From Irineochytrium annulatum (Eukaryota; Chytridiomycota; Chytridiomycetes; Chytridiales; Chytridiaceae), in assembly GCA_027600665.1 (NCBI GenBank), contig JADGJL010000032.1, positions 1 through 62,301 of the forward strand: a DNA stretch of 62,301 nucleotides, read 5' to 3'. The notes beneath the pieces are model-generated. The model was not told the origin of the DNA and did no database searches. It saw only the letters and a list, made by a program, of their open reading frames with translations. The position numbers and the translations under genes are program-made. This document shows positions 9,377 through 22,081 of this stretch, piece after piece. The first letter of the stretch is position 1, and every line of letters begins with the position of its first letter.

Positions 9377-12300
9377 TCACTCCATCCCCTCCGCCATCCC
9401 GATCAGCTTCTCCAACGTTCCCGGCCCACCCGCCTCGGCCATGCCCCTCATCGCGCCGCCGACGGTCCTGAGTAAGTCTGCGGGCCTGCCGACCTCCACA
9501 ACGACGCCGTCCCGCAGGACGAGCACGCGGTCGAATGTGGCCACGGTGGCCAGCCGATGCGCGACCGACACCACCGTCGCGGACGCAAAGGCGGTTCGGA
9601 GCGTGCGCTGAAGAAGCGCGTCGGCCGCTGGGTCCACGCTCGCGGTGGCTTCGTCGAGGAAGAGGATTTTGGGCTTGCGGATGCTGCGTGAAGAAGAGAG
9701 CAATGTTACATTGTGTCTGTCGAGTGGAGAGTAAAAAGTAGAGGGTGCTAACATGGCACGGCCGAGGCAAAGGAGCTGGCGTTGGCCAAGGGACAGGTTT
9801 TCGCCGTTCAAGCCGATAGGTGCGTCGAGTTTCTCAGCCGTGGATATAAAGTATTCCTTGAGGCCGACCATTTCGAGAACCTATAAGGATATCAATATTT
9901 GAGCAATTCTTCCAGCCTACTTGGTCAGCCCACCTCCCACATCCTTCCGTCATCGTACTCGGCGTCGAGCGATAAGTTCGACCTCACGGTGCCCGTAAAG
10001 AGGACGGGGTCCTGCGTAATGATCTGCATCCGGGACCTGAGCGCGTCCAGGCCCACGTCTTTGATGTCGAGGCCGTCTATCACGATCCTGCCCGCGCTCG
10101 GGTCCATGAGCCGGAACATGACGCTGAGAAGTGTGGATTTGCCCGAGCCTTCAAGTTACAAATATTTAAGAGCAGCGTGTCGTGTCAGTAGTTTTCGCTT
10201 CGATGAAGGAACCTAGAAATTCATCGTACCGGTCCGCCCAATTATTCCGAGCTTCTCTCCAGCCGCTACGTGGACGTTAAGGGACCGGATGACGGCGTGG
10301 TCAGGGCGTGAGGGGTAGCAGACATCGAGTCCCTCGACGAGGATTTCTCCAGCACTGGGCCACGCCTCCTCGGTGGGGTCGTTCGATAGGATGGCGGGCG
10401 GCTCCTGAGGGATGTGGTTCGCATAGTAGTCGAGACGCTCGACGGAGTTCATCTCGGACTCGAGGTTAGCCGCACTAAAAAAGAAAAGGTATTATATTGC
10501 GATTGAGGCGCGAAGTAGCTAAAAAGACATTACACTTACGCTCTCATCAAGAAGCTAATTGACGTAACAACGCTCAATGCCCCCGCGAGCGCCAAGCCCA
10601 CCCAGGCCGGATTTAACCCGCCCCCGACACCAGCCAAACTTAACGCCAACACGACCAATGCCGCCAGTATCTCAATCCTTAGCTGACCCCACATGGTCGC
10701 GCACAAATACAAAAACCTCGGCGCGTTCCCCAGGTCTGCCAGCGCTCTCATTCGTGTCACAAACTCCCTCTCCCTGCCGTAAGCCCTCACGCTGGCCAGA
10801 CCGGCCAGCGTCTCCGACAGGTGGGAGTAGAGGGGCGAGCGGGCCGTGCTGTCGAGGCGGCGAAGTTCGCGGATGGACGAGCGGTAGAAGGTGAGGAGGC
10901 GGCTGTAGAGGTAGAGGATAGGAAGGACGGGGAGGAGGAGGTATGGCGCTACGATGGCGACGACAGTAAGTGCCGAGAGGAGCTGGCCGGTTGAGAAAGT
11001 GACGAAAAAAAACTGGTTCCAGAGAACTTGGTCCAGGGATTGGACATCCTTTGAGAATCTGTGACAAGGTTTTATTACTGGCGTTAAACTTATGATGGAG
11101 CGTACCTGTTAATGATGCGGCCAGTAGGCTGGCTTTCGAAGAAAGAAACCGAGCTCCGAAGGAGGTGCTTGAGAGCCGCCGAATGGTAGTGGACCGCGGC
11201 CCTGAAGCCGCCGAGTAGAATGGAGGCGTTGACAAGTACTGTAAACCGCGGAGCGGCCGTTAGTGAAGAGCCACGAGCAGAGAGAACTCATTCAACTCAA
11301 CTAATAGTAATGCCTTGGAAGAAGCCTAAGACCCCATAAACGGTCATATACTGCCCTTTTGTCAACCCAAGCGCGTCGGTCGACCACCAGCCAAGCCAAA
11401 TCGACGCGATGACCGACGCTCCGGCCTGCAGCAGCGTGCACATCACGACCGTAGAGACAATCCACCACCCGCCCGCAGCCCTATTAATCAAACATCATTA
11501 ACACAACAGCGCCAACATCTCCAGTCAAACTCACCTCAAAAAGCTCCACCACACCTCTTTTCCAACACCGCCGCGCCTCCTCTCCTCCTCTTCAACAATC
11601 CCCTGCACCTCCTCTCCCTTGTCGCCCTCTTCCCCCTCTTCCTCCTCGGCGTCCGCCTCCACATCCCCCATCGCTTCGAACTCCTCCGTCAACACGTCCC
11701 CCGGCCTCCCCTGCCTCAGTACCCTACACCCGCCCCCTTCCTTCACGCCCATGACAACAACCCAGTCCGCCCTACCCGCCACCGCCGTGCTGTGAGTCAC
11801 GAGCACCCTCGTGCGATGCGCCATCTCGCCCATGAGCCACTGCGAGACGACGTTCCGAGACACGCGAGCGTCGAGGGATGCCAAGGGGTCGTCGAGGAGC
11901 GACGTGGTGGCGTCGTCCGCGAACCCGGCGCGGGCGATGGACACGCGGGCGCGTTGCCCGCCGGAGAGGTTCACGCCGCGCTCGCCGAGTTGGGTGGTGA
12001 TGCCGTTGGGCAGGCGCGCGACGTCGGGGGCGAGTTGCGTCGCGCCGATGTGGCGTATGAGGCGCTCGTGGTCGGTGGTGTCGAAGAAGGTGATGTTGCG
12101 GGAGACCGTGTCGGTGAGGAGGAAGGGTTGTTGGGGGGACAGGGTGAGGGGCGTGTGAATGGAGAGCGAGCCGCTAAGGTGCGTCATGCCGCCGGTTATG
12201 GCGGAGAGGAGGGAGGATTTTCCGGAGCCTGCAACGGGAAAGCGCAGTAAGTTGGGAGTACGCATAGAATAGGAGAGAATAGCGAGGAAATGCCAACTTA

Positions 12301-14642
12301 CCGACGGGCCCGACAATGACGGTTAGCTTCCCCTTTGGGATCCTGAGGCTTAAGCCCGTGAACAGCGGCATCGCGTCGACGCCCGTACTGGCACCCTCGA
12401 CGCCCTCCCACTTGAAGCTGCAGTTCTCCATGACTATAGCATCGCCACTTTCCTTCTTGTCATCCGTTGGCGGTGTGATGACGATCGGCCCCGTCTCTTC
12501 AGCGACGAGAAAAGCACCCATGCGGGTCCACGAAACGCGCGCTCGGACGAGCTGGGAGTACGCGAACGGGAGGCCGTAGAGGGGCGGGATGAGCAGGGAG
12601 AAGAGCGCGAGCGCGGGGAAGATGACGGAGGGGTCGAGGCCCCTGTCGGTCGTGCGGGCGTACACGACGAACCTTTGCTCTCATGTTAGGCGTGAACGTC
12701 AAAGTTACAGCATAAAGGGAAAGGAGACTTACGCAACAAGAGGCATAAGAATCGGCGTCGATTGGCTGACGGCATAACCCGCCATCGTCGCCAAATTATA
12801 CCCTTTGATAGCCTTAACTTGCTTATCCCTCAACTCCCCGACCTGCCTCTCAAACTTCCCTTCCCACGCATGCAGCTTGATGACGCGTATGGCCATGACG
12901 AGCTCGCGGATCCCTTTCAAGCGGGCGTCGGAGTGACCCAGCAGGGCGCGCTGGAACTTGCCTACGAGGGTATAGGAGGAGGATTGGAGGAAGAGGCTGA
13001 GGAGGATTATGGCGAGGGAGGGGAGGACGGCGACGCCTTAGGAGTTATGATTAGTTTCTAAGGTAGTCGAGAGTGGATGTCACCAAGAAGGTTGTAAAGC
13101 AGGTAGACGGTGGCGAGGATCTGGATGGGCGTGACCCACATAGCGTGGCTTTCCTGCGCCAGGGTCGATATCTGGTGTTAAGGAGAAATTATTAGTTGCA
13201 TGAAATACGAGTGAGAAGTTCGAGAGTCCATAATCATGTACTGTGCAACCAATGTCCCTTCATCCACTGACAACCCCGTTGCTATCGTTTTGCCACAAAG
13301 CTTACCCCCTCCGCATCAACATTAATAAAATTCATGATCTTGCCCATGCTGAATTCACTCATGGCTCGCGGGCTCAGGCGCAAAGCTTTTCCGTAGACGG
13401 CATCAATCAGGACGGTCTTGATGTCGATCGAGAGCGTGCGGGAAACCTGGTCGGAAGAGCGGGAGAGGACGGACGAGAGAACTTGAGTAGCGAAGAGGAG
13501 GAAGGAGATGAAGTATCTGGTTGTTGGAAAATATTGGCACGAGAGACCGGGGTTAAGGATAAGGGGTGACAATGCACGTCAAGGAAGCCGTGTTTTCCCA
13601 GAATATTCTTCCGCATCCCACCACGTCGCGACCAGTCCTAGACTTTCGTTTTTTTGTAAACTCACCCATTATTCCAGATTCCCTGTTCCCAATCGTGGCC
13701 TCTTTTCAAAACCTCAATCAACCTCCCCAGGACGAGGGGCACCATCAACTGCATCACGATCCCACAAGCGTAGAAAGCGCCGCCGGCCATCCACATCCTC
13801 CCGAATCGTGTCCAGAGCGTTGGGAGGAGCGAAGGCGGAGAGTCATTTCTCTTGGGCAGGAGCTCTTCCAAGTCCTGGGTCGACTTGTTCTCCTGGTAAG
13901 CCCTGAGGGCGGCCCAGTATGGCGTCATGACGGTGGCGAGGCCGACCGAGGCTTGATCGCGCGGGGGCATGACGAAGAGGTCCTGTTTTGTTGCGGGTGG
14001 AAGGAAAAATGTCAGTCAGACCAGCTCGAACTGCGAGAAAGAACGCGTAAAAATCGCGTAAAAGAGAGGTTGGAGTGAGAACATCAGCGAAAGCAGCGCG
14101 GTGAGCGTTAAATAGCGTGTAAAAACGCGCCCAGGCAACCAAGGGGCTGCGCGTCGCGTCGTAAACAAACAGAAAGTCACTCATGCCATCGCCGCCATCC
14201 AGCCATCAAGCCAAACTGGGCTTTCTTCAGGACATTGCATCTATTCATGCGTAGAAACTGGACTTTTCGTTCTCTTTTACCTCGAATCAAAGAAGCTGCT
14301 ACAACTATTTTCTACGGATGTTTGGAGTACCAAGTTAGCTGCGATAATCACCTTCGTCTCCAAAGGCCTCCTGGCGCCCAGAAACATCAAGCCGTTCAAC
14401 CAGGTCAGGAATGGCCAGTGCAAAATGCTGGTCGTGTTCACCACGCCGCAGCTGGCCAGCACGGCTTCTGGCTCTAGATCGTCACCTACAACCTCTTTAC
14501 CTTTGCCCTGCGCCGGCGCGGCCGAGAGCGGCACCGCGGGCTGGACGGACTCGACGGCGTCGTCGGTGGCTTCAAAAGTAGGGTCGATGGCATCATTGTC
14601 GATGATGGGGTCCATGGAGGAGACGGGGGCAGTGACGGGCAT
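9377..14642 (-). CDS. ABC transporter, subfamily C (MRP-like), full length
   Basis: A multi-exon gene with about a dozen short introns runs from ATG 14642 (MPVTAPVSSMDP) to a stop at 9377, about 1,300-1,400 aa. There is no TMD0. The lasso-like segment (LTWLNGLMFLGARRPLE) leads to TMD1 (about 14.0-12.5 kb). NBD1 has Walker A GPVGSGKSS (split by an intron at about 12.24-12.31 kb), Q-loop SPQQPFL, signature NLSGGQRARVSIARA and Walker B LLDDPLASLDA, with Asp at the catalytic Glu position as in ABCC proteins. An acidic linker (about 11.6-11.7 kb) follows, then TMD2 and NBD2, with Walker A GRTGSGKST also split by an intron (about 10.14-10.23 kb), signature NLSLGQRQ, Walker B ILFLDEATASVD and H-loop VAHRL. 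It is a likely vacuolar or plasma-membrane exporter of conjugates, drugs or metals. The substrate is unknown. Confidence 0.92.
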
Positions 14643-15430
14643 CGCAGCTAGTCAGCGGGGGAGAGAAAAACGAGCAGAGAGTCGAGGTTGACTTCCCACG
14701 AATTCCTCTTCGCCAGATTAATAACGTCCAAGCATCGTTTTGACCTTTGACAACGACTTTGCCAGTGGAAGGCCGCTACCAAACATCCTTCCGGATGGGA
14801 AATTATCACAAAGCCATGCCGCTGACCTCTTTTGTACAACGGAATATATATGTATATATATCGAACTAACACGTATTGTAAGTATAATCGAATATGAATG
14901 GACTAAACACGTCGTACCATCTCATCGTATTAGTCTTGCAGCAGCAATAAATTGGGAGGGCGCCTTGTTGTAGTAGAGGGTGACATTTGACCCCTTTTTT
15001 TTTTTTTTTCCTTTTTTTTGGTCCAAGGCGCCAAGTCCAATCCTAAATGCAACATTCCAGACTTCACATTTTTTTTTGGCATTGTTTACTCCACGTTTGC
15101 TTACAGAATTAGTCAAAATCAACGCATGCATGTAGCGCAGGAATACAAAAACCAAATCGCAAAGCAAATTGCACAGGTTTTATTGAGCGGCTGTAGGAAC
15201 AACGGCCACGGGTTATAATCCAAGAAGAAGCCCCACAAAGGCGAATATGTACGTATGAATCAAGAACTTGTCAAAATCAAGCCCGACTAATGATAAAGGC
15301 ACATGTGCGCCAACGTGTGAAAACCTTTGCAGAACCAAAAACCCATGCAACCTGTTTCCCTCTCTTACGGATAAGTCGCGGACTGGAAAGTGCAAAGAAA
15401 ATGGGAAAAGAAAACTTGGGCAATGGACCC
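14643..15430. other. intergenic, AT-rich, 5' of ABC transporter
   Basis: No gene seen. It contains a TA-rich tract (about 14845-14865) and a poly-T/poly-T-C run (about 14993-15020, with a second T run near 15070). It separates the transporter's start from the 3' end of the coiled-coil gene, so it should hold the transporter promoter. Confidence 0.5.
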
Positions 15431-18081
15431 CTAAGCGGTCTCCGCGACCACCGGAGCGCTTTCAATTGCAGCGCCACCCTCCGCCGCTGCCACCACTAAC
15501 GCCGGCACGACGTTATCACCGCAAGCCATCCCATCCATCCGTTTCGCGACCTCTCCGTCCAATCCCGCTTGGTCACCGGTAGCCTCGGCTCCATCCCGCG
15601 TAGGAGCCGCAGCGCCGACGAGCGGGATGCCGACCACCCGCGTGGCCACGGACTGGATTGAGGCCGGGAGGATTGAGAGGAGCGACGTCATCATCGCGTC
15701 CATCTCGTGGCGGAGCCGTGTGTAAGCCTCGACGCGGTGGCTCTGGAGGTAGTCGATCTGTCCAAGCAGAAAAAAGAAGTGTTAAGAAATCTCGACGTTT
15801 TCCCAAGCCTGGAAGAGAATATAATCACCTCCTTCCGCAACCCAGTGATGTCTCGGTCGAAAGTCTTGTTCTTGACCCGGATAATCCACGGCGTCCACTC
15901 CCAGTTCTCTTCGCCTCCTTCCTGCCGCTCGCTTGCGGACGCATGCGCCAAAGCGCCTTCCTCTCCCTCATCGTCTGCATCCGTGCCAAACTCCCCATCC
16001 TCCTCGTGATCCTCTCCTTCCTCCTCGTCATCTTCGCCTGTTTCGCCCTCACGCCCACCCCCGTCCGCAGATATACGCTCGACCTCCACAAGCCCGCCTT
16101 TCGCCATCTCAACGCCCTCCAACGTCTCCCCACAACCCCTCATGGCCTCCGCAAAAAGCACCTCCTCCATCCTCTCCTCCCTCTCCCTCCTCATCTCCTC
16201 CACCACCTCCCCAAGCCTCCCACACTCGGCCCTCAAGCTCGCCTCCTCCGCCCTCCACGCACTCCACGAGTTCCGCTCCTCCTCCACCTTCGCCACTAAA
16301 GCCCTCAATTCCTCCACTTCCCGCTTGCACGCCCGAAGCTTCTGTTCGGCTTCGGCACGCGCGCGCCGCTGTCTCCCCACATCCACCCTCGCATCCTCCA
16401 GCGCGGCACGCAGCTCTGCGATCTCCTTCGCGTCCACCCTCTCAACGTCGCCATGCTCCCTCGCGGCGCTCTTGCCCGCGTGAAGCAGTCGTCGCCGCTC
16501 GGCGTCGAGCTCCTGCGCGGCCAGGAGCGCTTGTGAAAGCTCCGCGCGGAGGGTATCGAGGTCGGAGTGCAGGGAGGAGACGGAGCGTTGGTGCGCGAGC
16601 TCGGCGTCGCGGAGGTCCGATAGGGAGGCGTGGAGCTGGTGCTGGAGGGCGTCTAGCTCGGTGCGGAGGTTGGTCGACGTGCGATGGTGGGAGGCCTGGG
16701 CTTCGGATTGGTTTCGAAGGGCGATTCGGAGCTGTTCTTTGATATCTGCTTGCAAGAGGTTAATATCACGGAGAAAGGAATGGCGGAATGTGCAATACTA
16801 CCGATGTTCGCCTTCTCGAGCGCGGCCACATAATCCGCGTCCGTCGTGTCGCCTCGCAGCATCGTCGCCGACGGTGCAGGACTCGGTGACCCAATCTTCC
16901 CTCTCCCCTTAACGCCCTTTATTGAGCCACTATTAATAACACCTACGACGCCCACCCCGCCCTTCTTCTTCGTTGGGCCCGCCTTCAACCCCCGGACAGC
17001 AGTGCTCCCAAATGACGTCGTCGTTCCAGAACCCGTAAGTGATGCCGCTGATCTCCGCTTCCGCACCGTTAACCCCTTCCCCATCGGCGATCCCGCCTGC
17101 CTCGTGTCCATGCCCGCCCTCGGCCGCGCAACCACGGATTCCTCGGTCAAAGCTTCATCCTTCTCCGGCGGTGGCGTCGTCGCCGGCCACGCGTTCTTCC
17201 CCGAGCTGTTGTCCTGGGACGTCAGCCGGCTCATGTACAGGCTCAGGCTCGCGCGCCTCGAGCTCCGGACGGCCGCGGTCGTGTTCGCGTTCGACGTGAC
17301 GGACGATCCGAAGGGCGCGGCCATCAACCCGGCGACGGCCGCCTGCTCGTCCCGCAGCATTTTCATGATCTCCTCGACACCAGCATCCGCGCCGGGCCGC
17401 GCTCCGGCCCGTGTCCCTTCACGCGGCCCCGCATTGCCGCCCCGCGAGCTGACGATGAGCAGCCTCTCATACTCCGACGCCAGGCTCGTGTTTGCGCACA
17501 CGAGCTGCTGCCCAATCTCGGCCGCCGCGATCAAGTCACGCTCCTTCTCCCCGATGGTGGCCAGGGCCTCGCGGAGCCTCGCGCGGAGGTCCGAGGGGGA
17601 CATGGACTCCAGGATCGCGTCATCTGAACAGCATTAGTTGATTCATTTCCACTGACGTCGGCGGCGTTCCAACTAAACAAAAAGACGGGGTCCGCACACC
17701 TGCTCGGGGTCCGCTATGTGGCGGATCCGTGGGGTCGCGGGGCGGGGATGGTGGTGCGTAGGACGGTGGGCCGGCGTGCGGGAGGTGTGAGGAGGGGGCG
17801 ACCGCTGTGGAAGCATCGGAGATGTTGGATGCCGGAGAGTTCGCAGAGTTCGAGGGTGATCCGGCAACAGAGGAAAGCGGCGGGGATGCCGGCGTCACCG
17901 GGAGGGAATCCCTGGCGTCGTCTGGCTTCCCGGGGAGCCGGGGAAGGGCGACCGCGGTGGAGTTTGACCCGATCCTGGAACGGCGACGGCGATGAGTGGC
18001 ATGCTGCTCGTCGCAGCTGCTGGCGCCGCTGCTGCTGGCGTGGGCGACGGTGTCGTCGGCGTTCACGATCCGGAGCGGCAT
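15431..18081 (-). CDS. coiled-coil protein with CC1-box-like and Spindly-like motifs; candidate dynein adaptor
   Basis: Exons read from ATG 18081 (MPLRIVNADDTVAH): a Ser/Pro/Ala-rich N-terminus (~127 aa), intron to about 17623, a long exon to about 16812, a ~60-nt intron, then a long coiled coil to about 15833 and a last exon ending at 15431. Just after the low-complexity start, DLRARLREALATIGEKERDL runs into IAAAEIGQQLVCANTSL. The AAEIG at 17511-17525 fits the A-A-x-x-G of the CC1 box by which BICD, Spindly and HAP1-type adaptors bind dynein light intermediate chain. After ~440 residues, partly Ser/Arg-rich and partly heptad coiled coil, LFAE (16147-16158) matches the L-[FA]-x-E Spindly motif that contacts dynactin's pointed end. 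An acidic Glu/Asp run and a C-terminal helical, Ala-rich exon follow. Function is inferred from motifs only. Confidence 0.7.
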
Positions 18082-18486
18082 CTACGTGGGGTCGAGGGCT
18101 GGGGGTAGTTGCTGCGTTGACCGAGAATGCTCGCGTGATTGTGAGAGTGGCAAAATTGACTCGTGAAAGGAAGTTGAAGGCAAGCGTCATCAACCCCACA
18201 TCCGGCAATGCGACGACCAGGGTCCTCGAGCTGGACCTGACCTGGCTGGTCCCGGACGACCGCACCCGCGGCTGCGACGGCCTGACTGCTGCCCATACCC
18301 TTCCCCTTGACCAGAAACTGTCCATTTCCTCCGGATCGATTTACTTCCGGTCGAACGTCACTGGCGCGACAGATCCTCTGTACTGGCCTTCCTTACTTCG
18401 TCATTCGACTGTCACGAGGATTGAGTGGACCTTTTGGGAACTGGGGCGTTACAAAGGACACAAAGTGCAGTGGAAGTCTATGTCAC

Positions 18487-18690
18487 GGTTGTGGAGACCG
18501 CGGGAGCAGGTAAATGTCGGGCGGGAGAGGGCTGGTGCGCGTGCGGAGGTCGTTCGCGGCGGGGGAGCTCGGAGGGACCAGCAGCCATGATCGCGGCACC
18601 GATGGAGAGCTAGCTGTGTGCGGACGACGAAACCGCACCGATTTCGTGATAATAAGGACCCGCAAGACGCGGGCACGTACAGGTTACAGA
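18487..18690 (-). pseudogene. frameshifted copy of the small gene at 30.83-31.27 kb
   Basis: On the minus strand, tccatcggtgccgcgatcat (about 18608-18589) and the following ~100 bases align closely with 30925-31060 on the plus strand. The shared blocks include ccgcacgcgcac and ctcccgcggt. The protein match LSIGAAIMAA...DLRTRTS...LSRPTFTCSRG against LSIGAAIMAA...NIRTRTSTLSRRTFTRFSRG needs two frame changes. Upstream, tgtacgtgcccgcg resembles the donor region of the 30.8-kb intron, so the copy may include intron sequence, arguing for DNA-level duplication. No intact start or full-length frame remains. The flanks (18082-18486 and 18691-18977) hold no supported gene. Confidence 0.6.
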
Positions 18691-18977
18691 TTCTCTTCTC
18701 CTCCCAGATCGCTTTCTTTCTAGAGCCGAAAAACATAAGAGTTTGTTCATATTTGCTTTTGTACTCATTTTTTACCAAAGTTAACGGATATGGAGACCAT
18801 GTTCTTTACTTGGTTGCGGCAATGGAAATCACCAGTGTTAAGCGAATGTGGTAAGAAAGAATAAGTCCGGCAATGCAAGTCGGGCGAGAATAGCCATTTG
18901 GAAAACCGAAGCTGGCGTATCTTGAGAATATGCAACGGAAGTTAGTTTTATCGGTGAAGTTAACGTTGAGCTCACCT

Positions 18978-21900
18978 TTAAATAGCGAAATAAACGAGTT
19001 CATCGCGAACTTCGGCTAGGTTCGTCCACGCCCATCCCTCGAACTCCCCACCCCAACCCTCGACCAAGTACTTCGCGACGCGGTAGCTCTTCGACTTCAA
19101 GGCGCAGCTCATGGCCTCCTTGTACTCCTTCCCTCTTGGGTCTGGGTTGAGAAGGCCTCCCTTCACGATGGCCTCGACCACTTCGGCTTGGCCCCGCTCG
19201 ATCGCGATCTTAACGAACGACTGGTCCAACACATCGACGCATCCGCAGTCAATGAGTAGCTCCACAATGCGGGCTTTCACGGCTTCCTCCTTCCATGAGT
19301 GTATGGCTTCCTTGATCGGGTTATTACCCTTGAGGGCCAATCTGACATCTGGGCGTGGAAGGAGGCGCCGGAGAAGGGAGTAGTTACCACGGTGGGCGGC
19401 CAAGCATACGGCTCTGTCTAGGATGTCCGTGACGAGGTGAACCGAGTCCAGTACAGCCTCGATGATCTCGAACTTGGAAGCCATTGCCGCATCGATGACG
19501 ATGGCCTCGCATGTAGACTCCAGCGTTATGACCTCCTTCACGCCTTTGCGAGCACCCGTTGCCTCTGCCTTGCGGTCGCGGTCGCTAACCGTCGCATCGC
19601 CCTCAACGTCCTCGCCTTGATCCGCCTGCTCTACAGAGACACCGACGTTCACAGTCTGACTCTCGCCCGCCAAATCCGCAAGAAGGAGCCTGACGCATGC
19701 TACGTTTCCATAATGCGCGGCAGACCGCAAGGCTTGGAGCCTAGTAGCCACCGGGATCTTGTCGTGCTGCATGAAGACCCGCATCGCGGAATCTCCGCGC
19801 CCGTGGAATCGTCCCGACTCTCTGAATGCAAGGTGGTTGCGGGCGGTGGGGTTCGATTTTGTCTCCTTAATCAGCGTCCGCACCACGTCCGCGTGGCCGG
19901 CCTCTGCTGCTCTAAGAAGGGCGGCTGCATGACCGGTCATCTTTTTCGTCTTGACGAGCATCTTCACGACCTCGGCATGCCCGCCGTTTGCGGCACCGAG
20001 AAGGGCTCTGCTTTTTCCAGGACCGGTAGCGACGGCGTTGCTGCTAAGAAGTAGCCGTACCATCCCGGTTTGACCACACGAGCAAGCAACGCGCAATAAG
20101 ATGTTATCGGAGCTTTCGGCCTGAGCTTTCCCCGTGCGCAGGAGAAGCCTCGCCATGTCAACGTTGTTGGCGAGCACGGCTTGTTCCAATGCCGTCCGAA
20201 CATTTGGCCCAGAAGTCACGCCGGGAAGGGAAAGGAAGTAAGCCACGATCTCGCTCTTGTCGTAATAAGAAGCCGTCGAGAGGGCGCCGTCGAAATTCAA
20301 GAAGATCATCTTTCCCGCGCGCGGCGCCGCCTTAACATACTCGTTGTGTCGCCTACCGGCGTTGACGAGCGCCTTGACGGTCTGAAGCTTCCCCAGCATG
20401 ACCCCGTGGTTGAAGAGGATATTGAGTTGGTTTTGCCCGATCTCTGACAGCCACGGTCCCATTACAAGCTTCACCATCTCTTCATCCCCCGAGTACATAA
20501 CCGCGGATAGAAGTTTGTGGCACCCATCATCCACCGTTACTCGGCCCGAATCCATAATTATCGTCACGATCGCTTTATGCTTCCCCTCAACTGCCAGGCG
20601 GACGTCTTCCGGCGACACTTTCAGGCCGGGGTTTGTGGTAAGTAGCTGCCGAACGCGCCACGTCAGCCCCCATCGACACGATTGAGTAAGATCGACGGCT
20701 GCAGATATTTGGCAACGGCAGCTGCAGGCTGCGACTACGTCGTCGGTCATGTCGAATGAAGCCTTTGTAGCGTCGCTCGCCTGTATCAGGGTCATAACAA
20801 GCGGGAACAGATGACACTGCGACCCGGAATCGACGGCAGCGTCAAAACTGATAACCTCCCAGTTCTCTCTGATGATTTGTTCCACCGCGTTGCAGTCTTT
20901 CTTCTCTGTCGCGATCGCTAATTTTGCCTCCAAGCTCTGACTTTTCTTGCCAGGTGACTTGCTTTTGACGATGTTGTTGCCAGTTGTCACGGCCACGTCC
21001 GCCCATCTCGGGTCGTCCACATCAATTCGTCCCGTTTCTTTCAGTGCTTTGAAGAAGTGGGAGCCGCGGCCGATATCGTAGACTAGATAGCCTTTCAAGG
21101 AGGGGAGCTTTCGGGTGTTGACCAGCCTCACAGCAGTCGCAACATCTGAGTCCCGTACAGCTCGCTCAAACGCTTGGACCGAGCAATGAGAGTCCAAAGG
21201 CAGGGGGTCCATGCGTGTATCGTCAAGGAAGAGCAGGAGGCACTCGGCCGAAGCTTTCAAAGCCGCATGCCGCCCAGCCAGATTCACAAGCTCTTTCGTC
21301 ATGAGCGGGTGATTGACGGGGTTGAGGCGGAGGTAAAACTTGATGATGTCCCTGACCACGGCGACTTCCTCTGCCGATACAGCGGAGGCCCTCCTTAACA
21401 CCCCGCTCTCGTGGTACCGCATGCAAGATTCCGCCGGTTTGCATTTATCCCCGCTTGACGACCAAAGTGTGATGGCTGCGAACAGCGGGCTGGCATCGAC
21501 CTTCAGGCAGCGTAGCTCAGCCGCGATCTTGTCGTCGATAAGCGTCCGGGAGCCATACCGCTTGTCGTCGACCGTCGAGATGATCGGGCAAACCTTCAGG
21601 CTGGTCATGACGTTGCGGAAGCCGGCCATCAGGGTTTGAACGGACTCGCCGCGCACGGGCTTTACATCGTGATCGCCCGACCTCGACCATCCGCTGTTAA
21701 AGTAAAGCTGGGCCGACCATCTGCTGGCGGTGAACGATGAACTGTCGCCGTGGATGAGCAGGTCCATGAGGCCGCGATTCAGCCCTCCCTCGACAAGGAT
21801 CCTGGCGGCCTTGTGAGCGGCTGATAACCGCGGCCACTGCAACGTTCGCGACGTGATGGCCGGGTGGCGGATTAAAAACGAAATGCCAGCGACGAAGAGG

Positions 21901-22081
21901 AAGGTACGACGGGCGGATGTTGAAAGCCGGAGGAGGCGAGGGAGCATTCGGAGGGGTAAGTGCAAGGCGACCTGCGTTCCAATCCGGACGACGATCCAGG
22001 AATCAGCGGCGTCGATGCAGAATAAACAAGACGAGGCACCACCTCCCAGAGAACTAACGCCGGCAGGGACTCAATATCCAT
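18978..22081 (-). CDS. F-box-like/ankyrin repeat protein, ~1,000 aa
   Basis: A 995-aa open frame, extended at its 5' end by a short first exon. From ATG 22081, MDIESLPALVLWE splices over a ~68-nt intron (donor gtggtg, acceptor acgcag) to VALHLPLRMLPRLLRLS. This yields an F-box-like helix pair (LPALVLWEVALHLPLRMLPR). A second ATG at 22105 would add eight residues. The rest has degenerate ankyrin repeats, clearest at about residues 560-720: NNVDMARLLLRTGK, GQTGMVRLLLSSN, GGHAEVVKMLVKT and AGHADVVRTLIKE, plus later ones near the C-terminus (RGQAEVVEAIVKGG). F-box proteins link substrates to SCF ubiquitin ligases through Skp1; ankyrin repeats would select the substrate. Partner and target are unknown. 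Confidence 0.8.

Noticed and set aside
17718..18590. A 290-codon plus-strand open frame overlapping the 5' end of the coiled-coil gene, with a protein-like stretch (LELDLTWLVPDDRTRGCDG).
   Set aside because: It runs antisense to a well-supported exon and then through a spacer and the decayed copy. It starts with Arg/Gly-rich shadow sequence and no family is recognised. GC-rich antisense frames of this length are common here.
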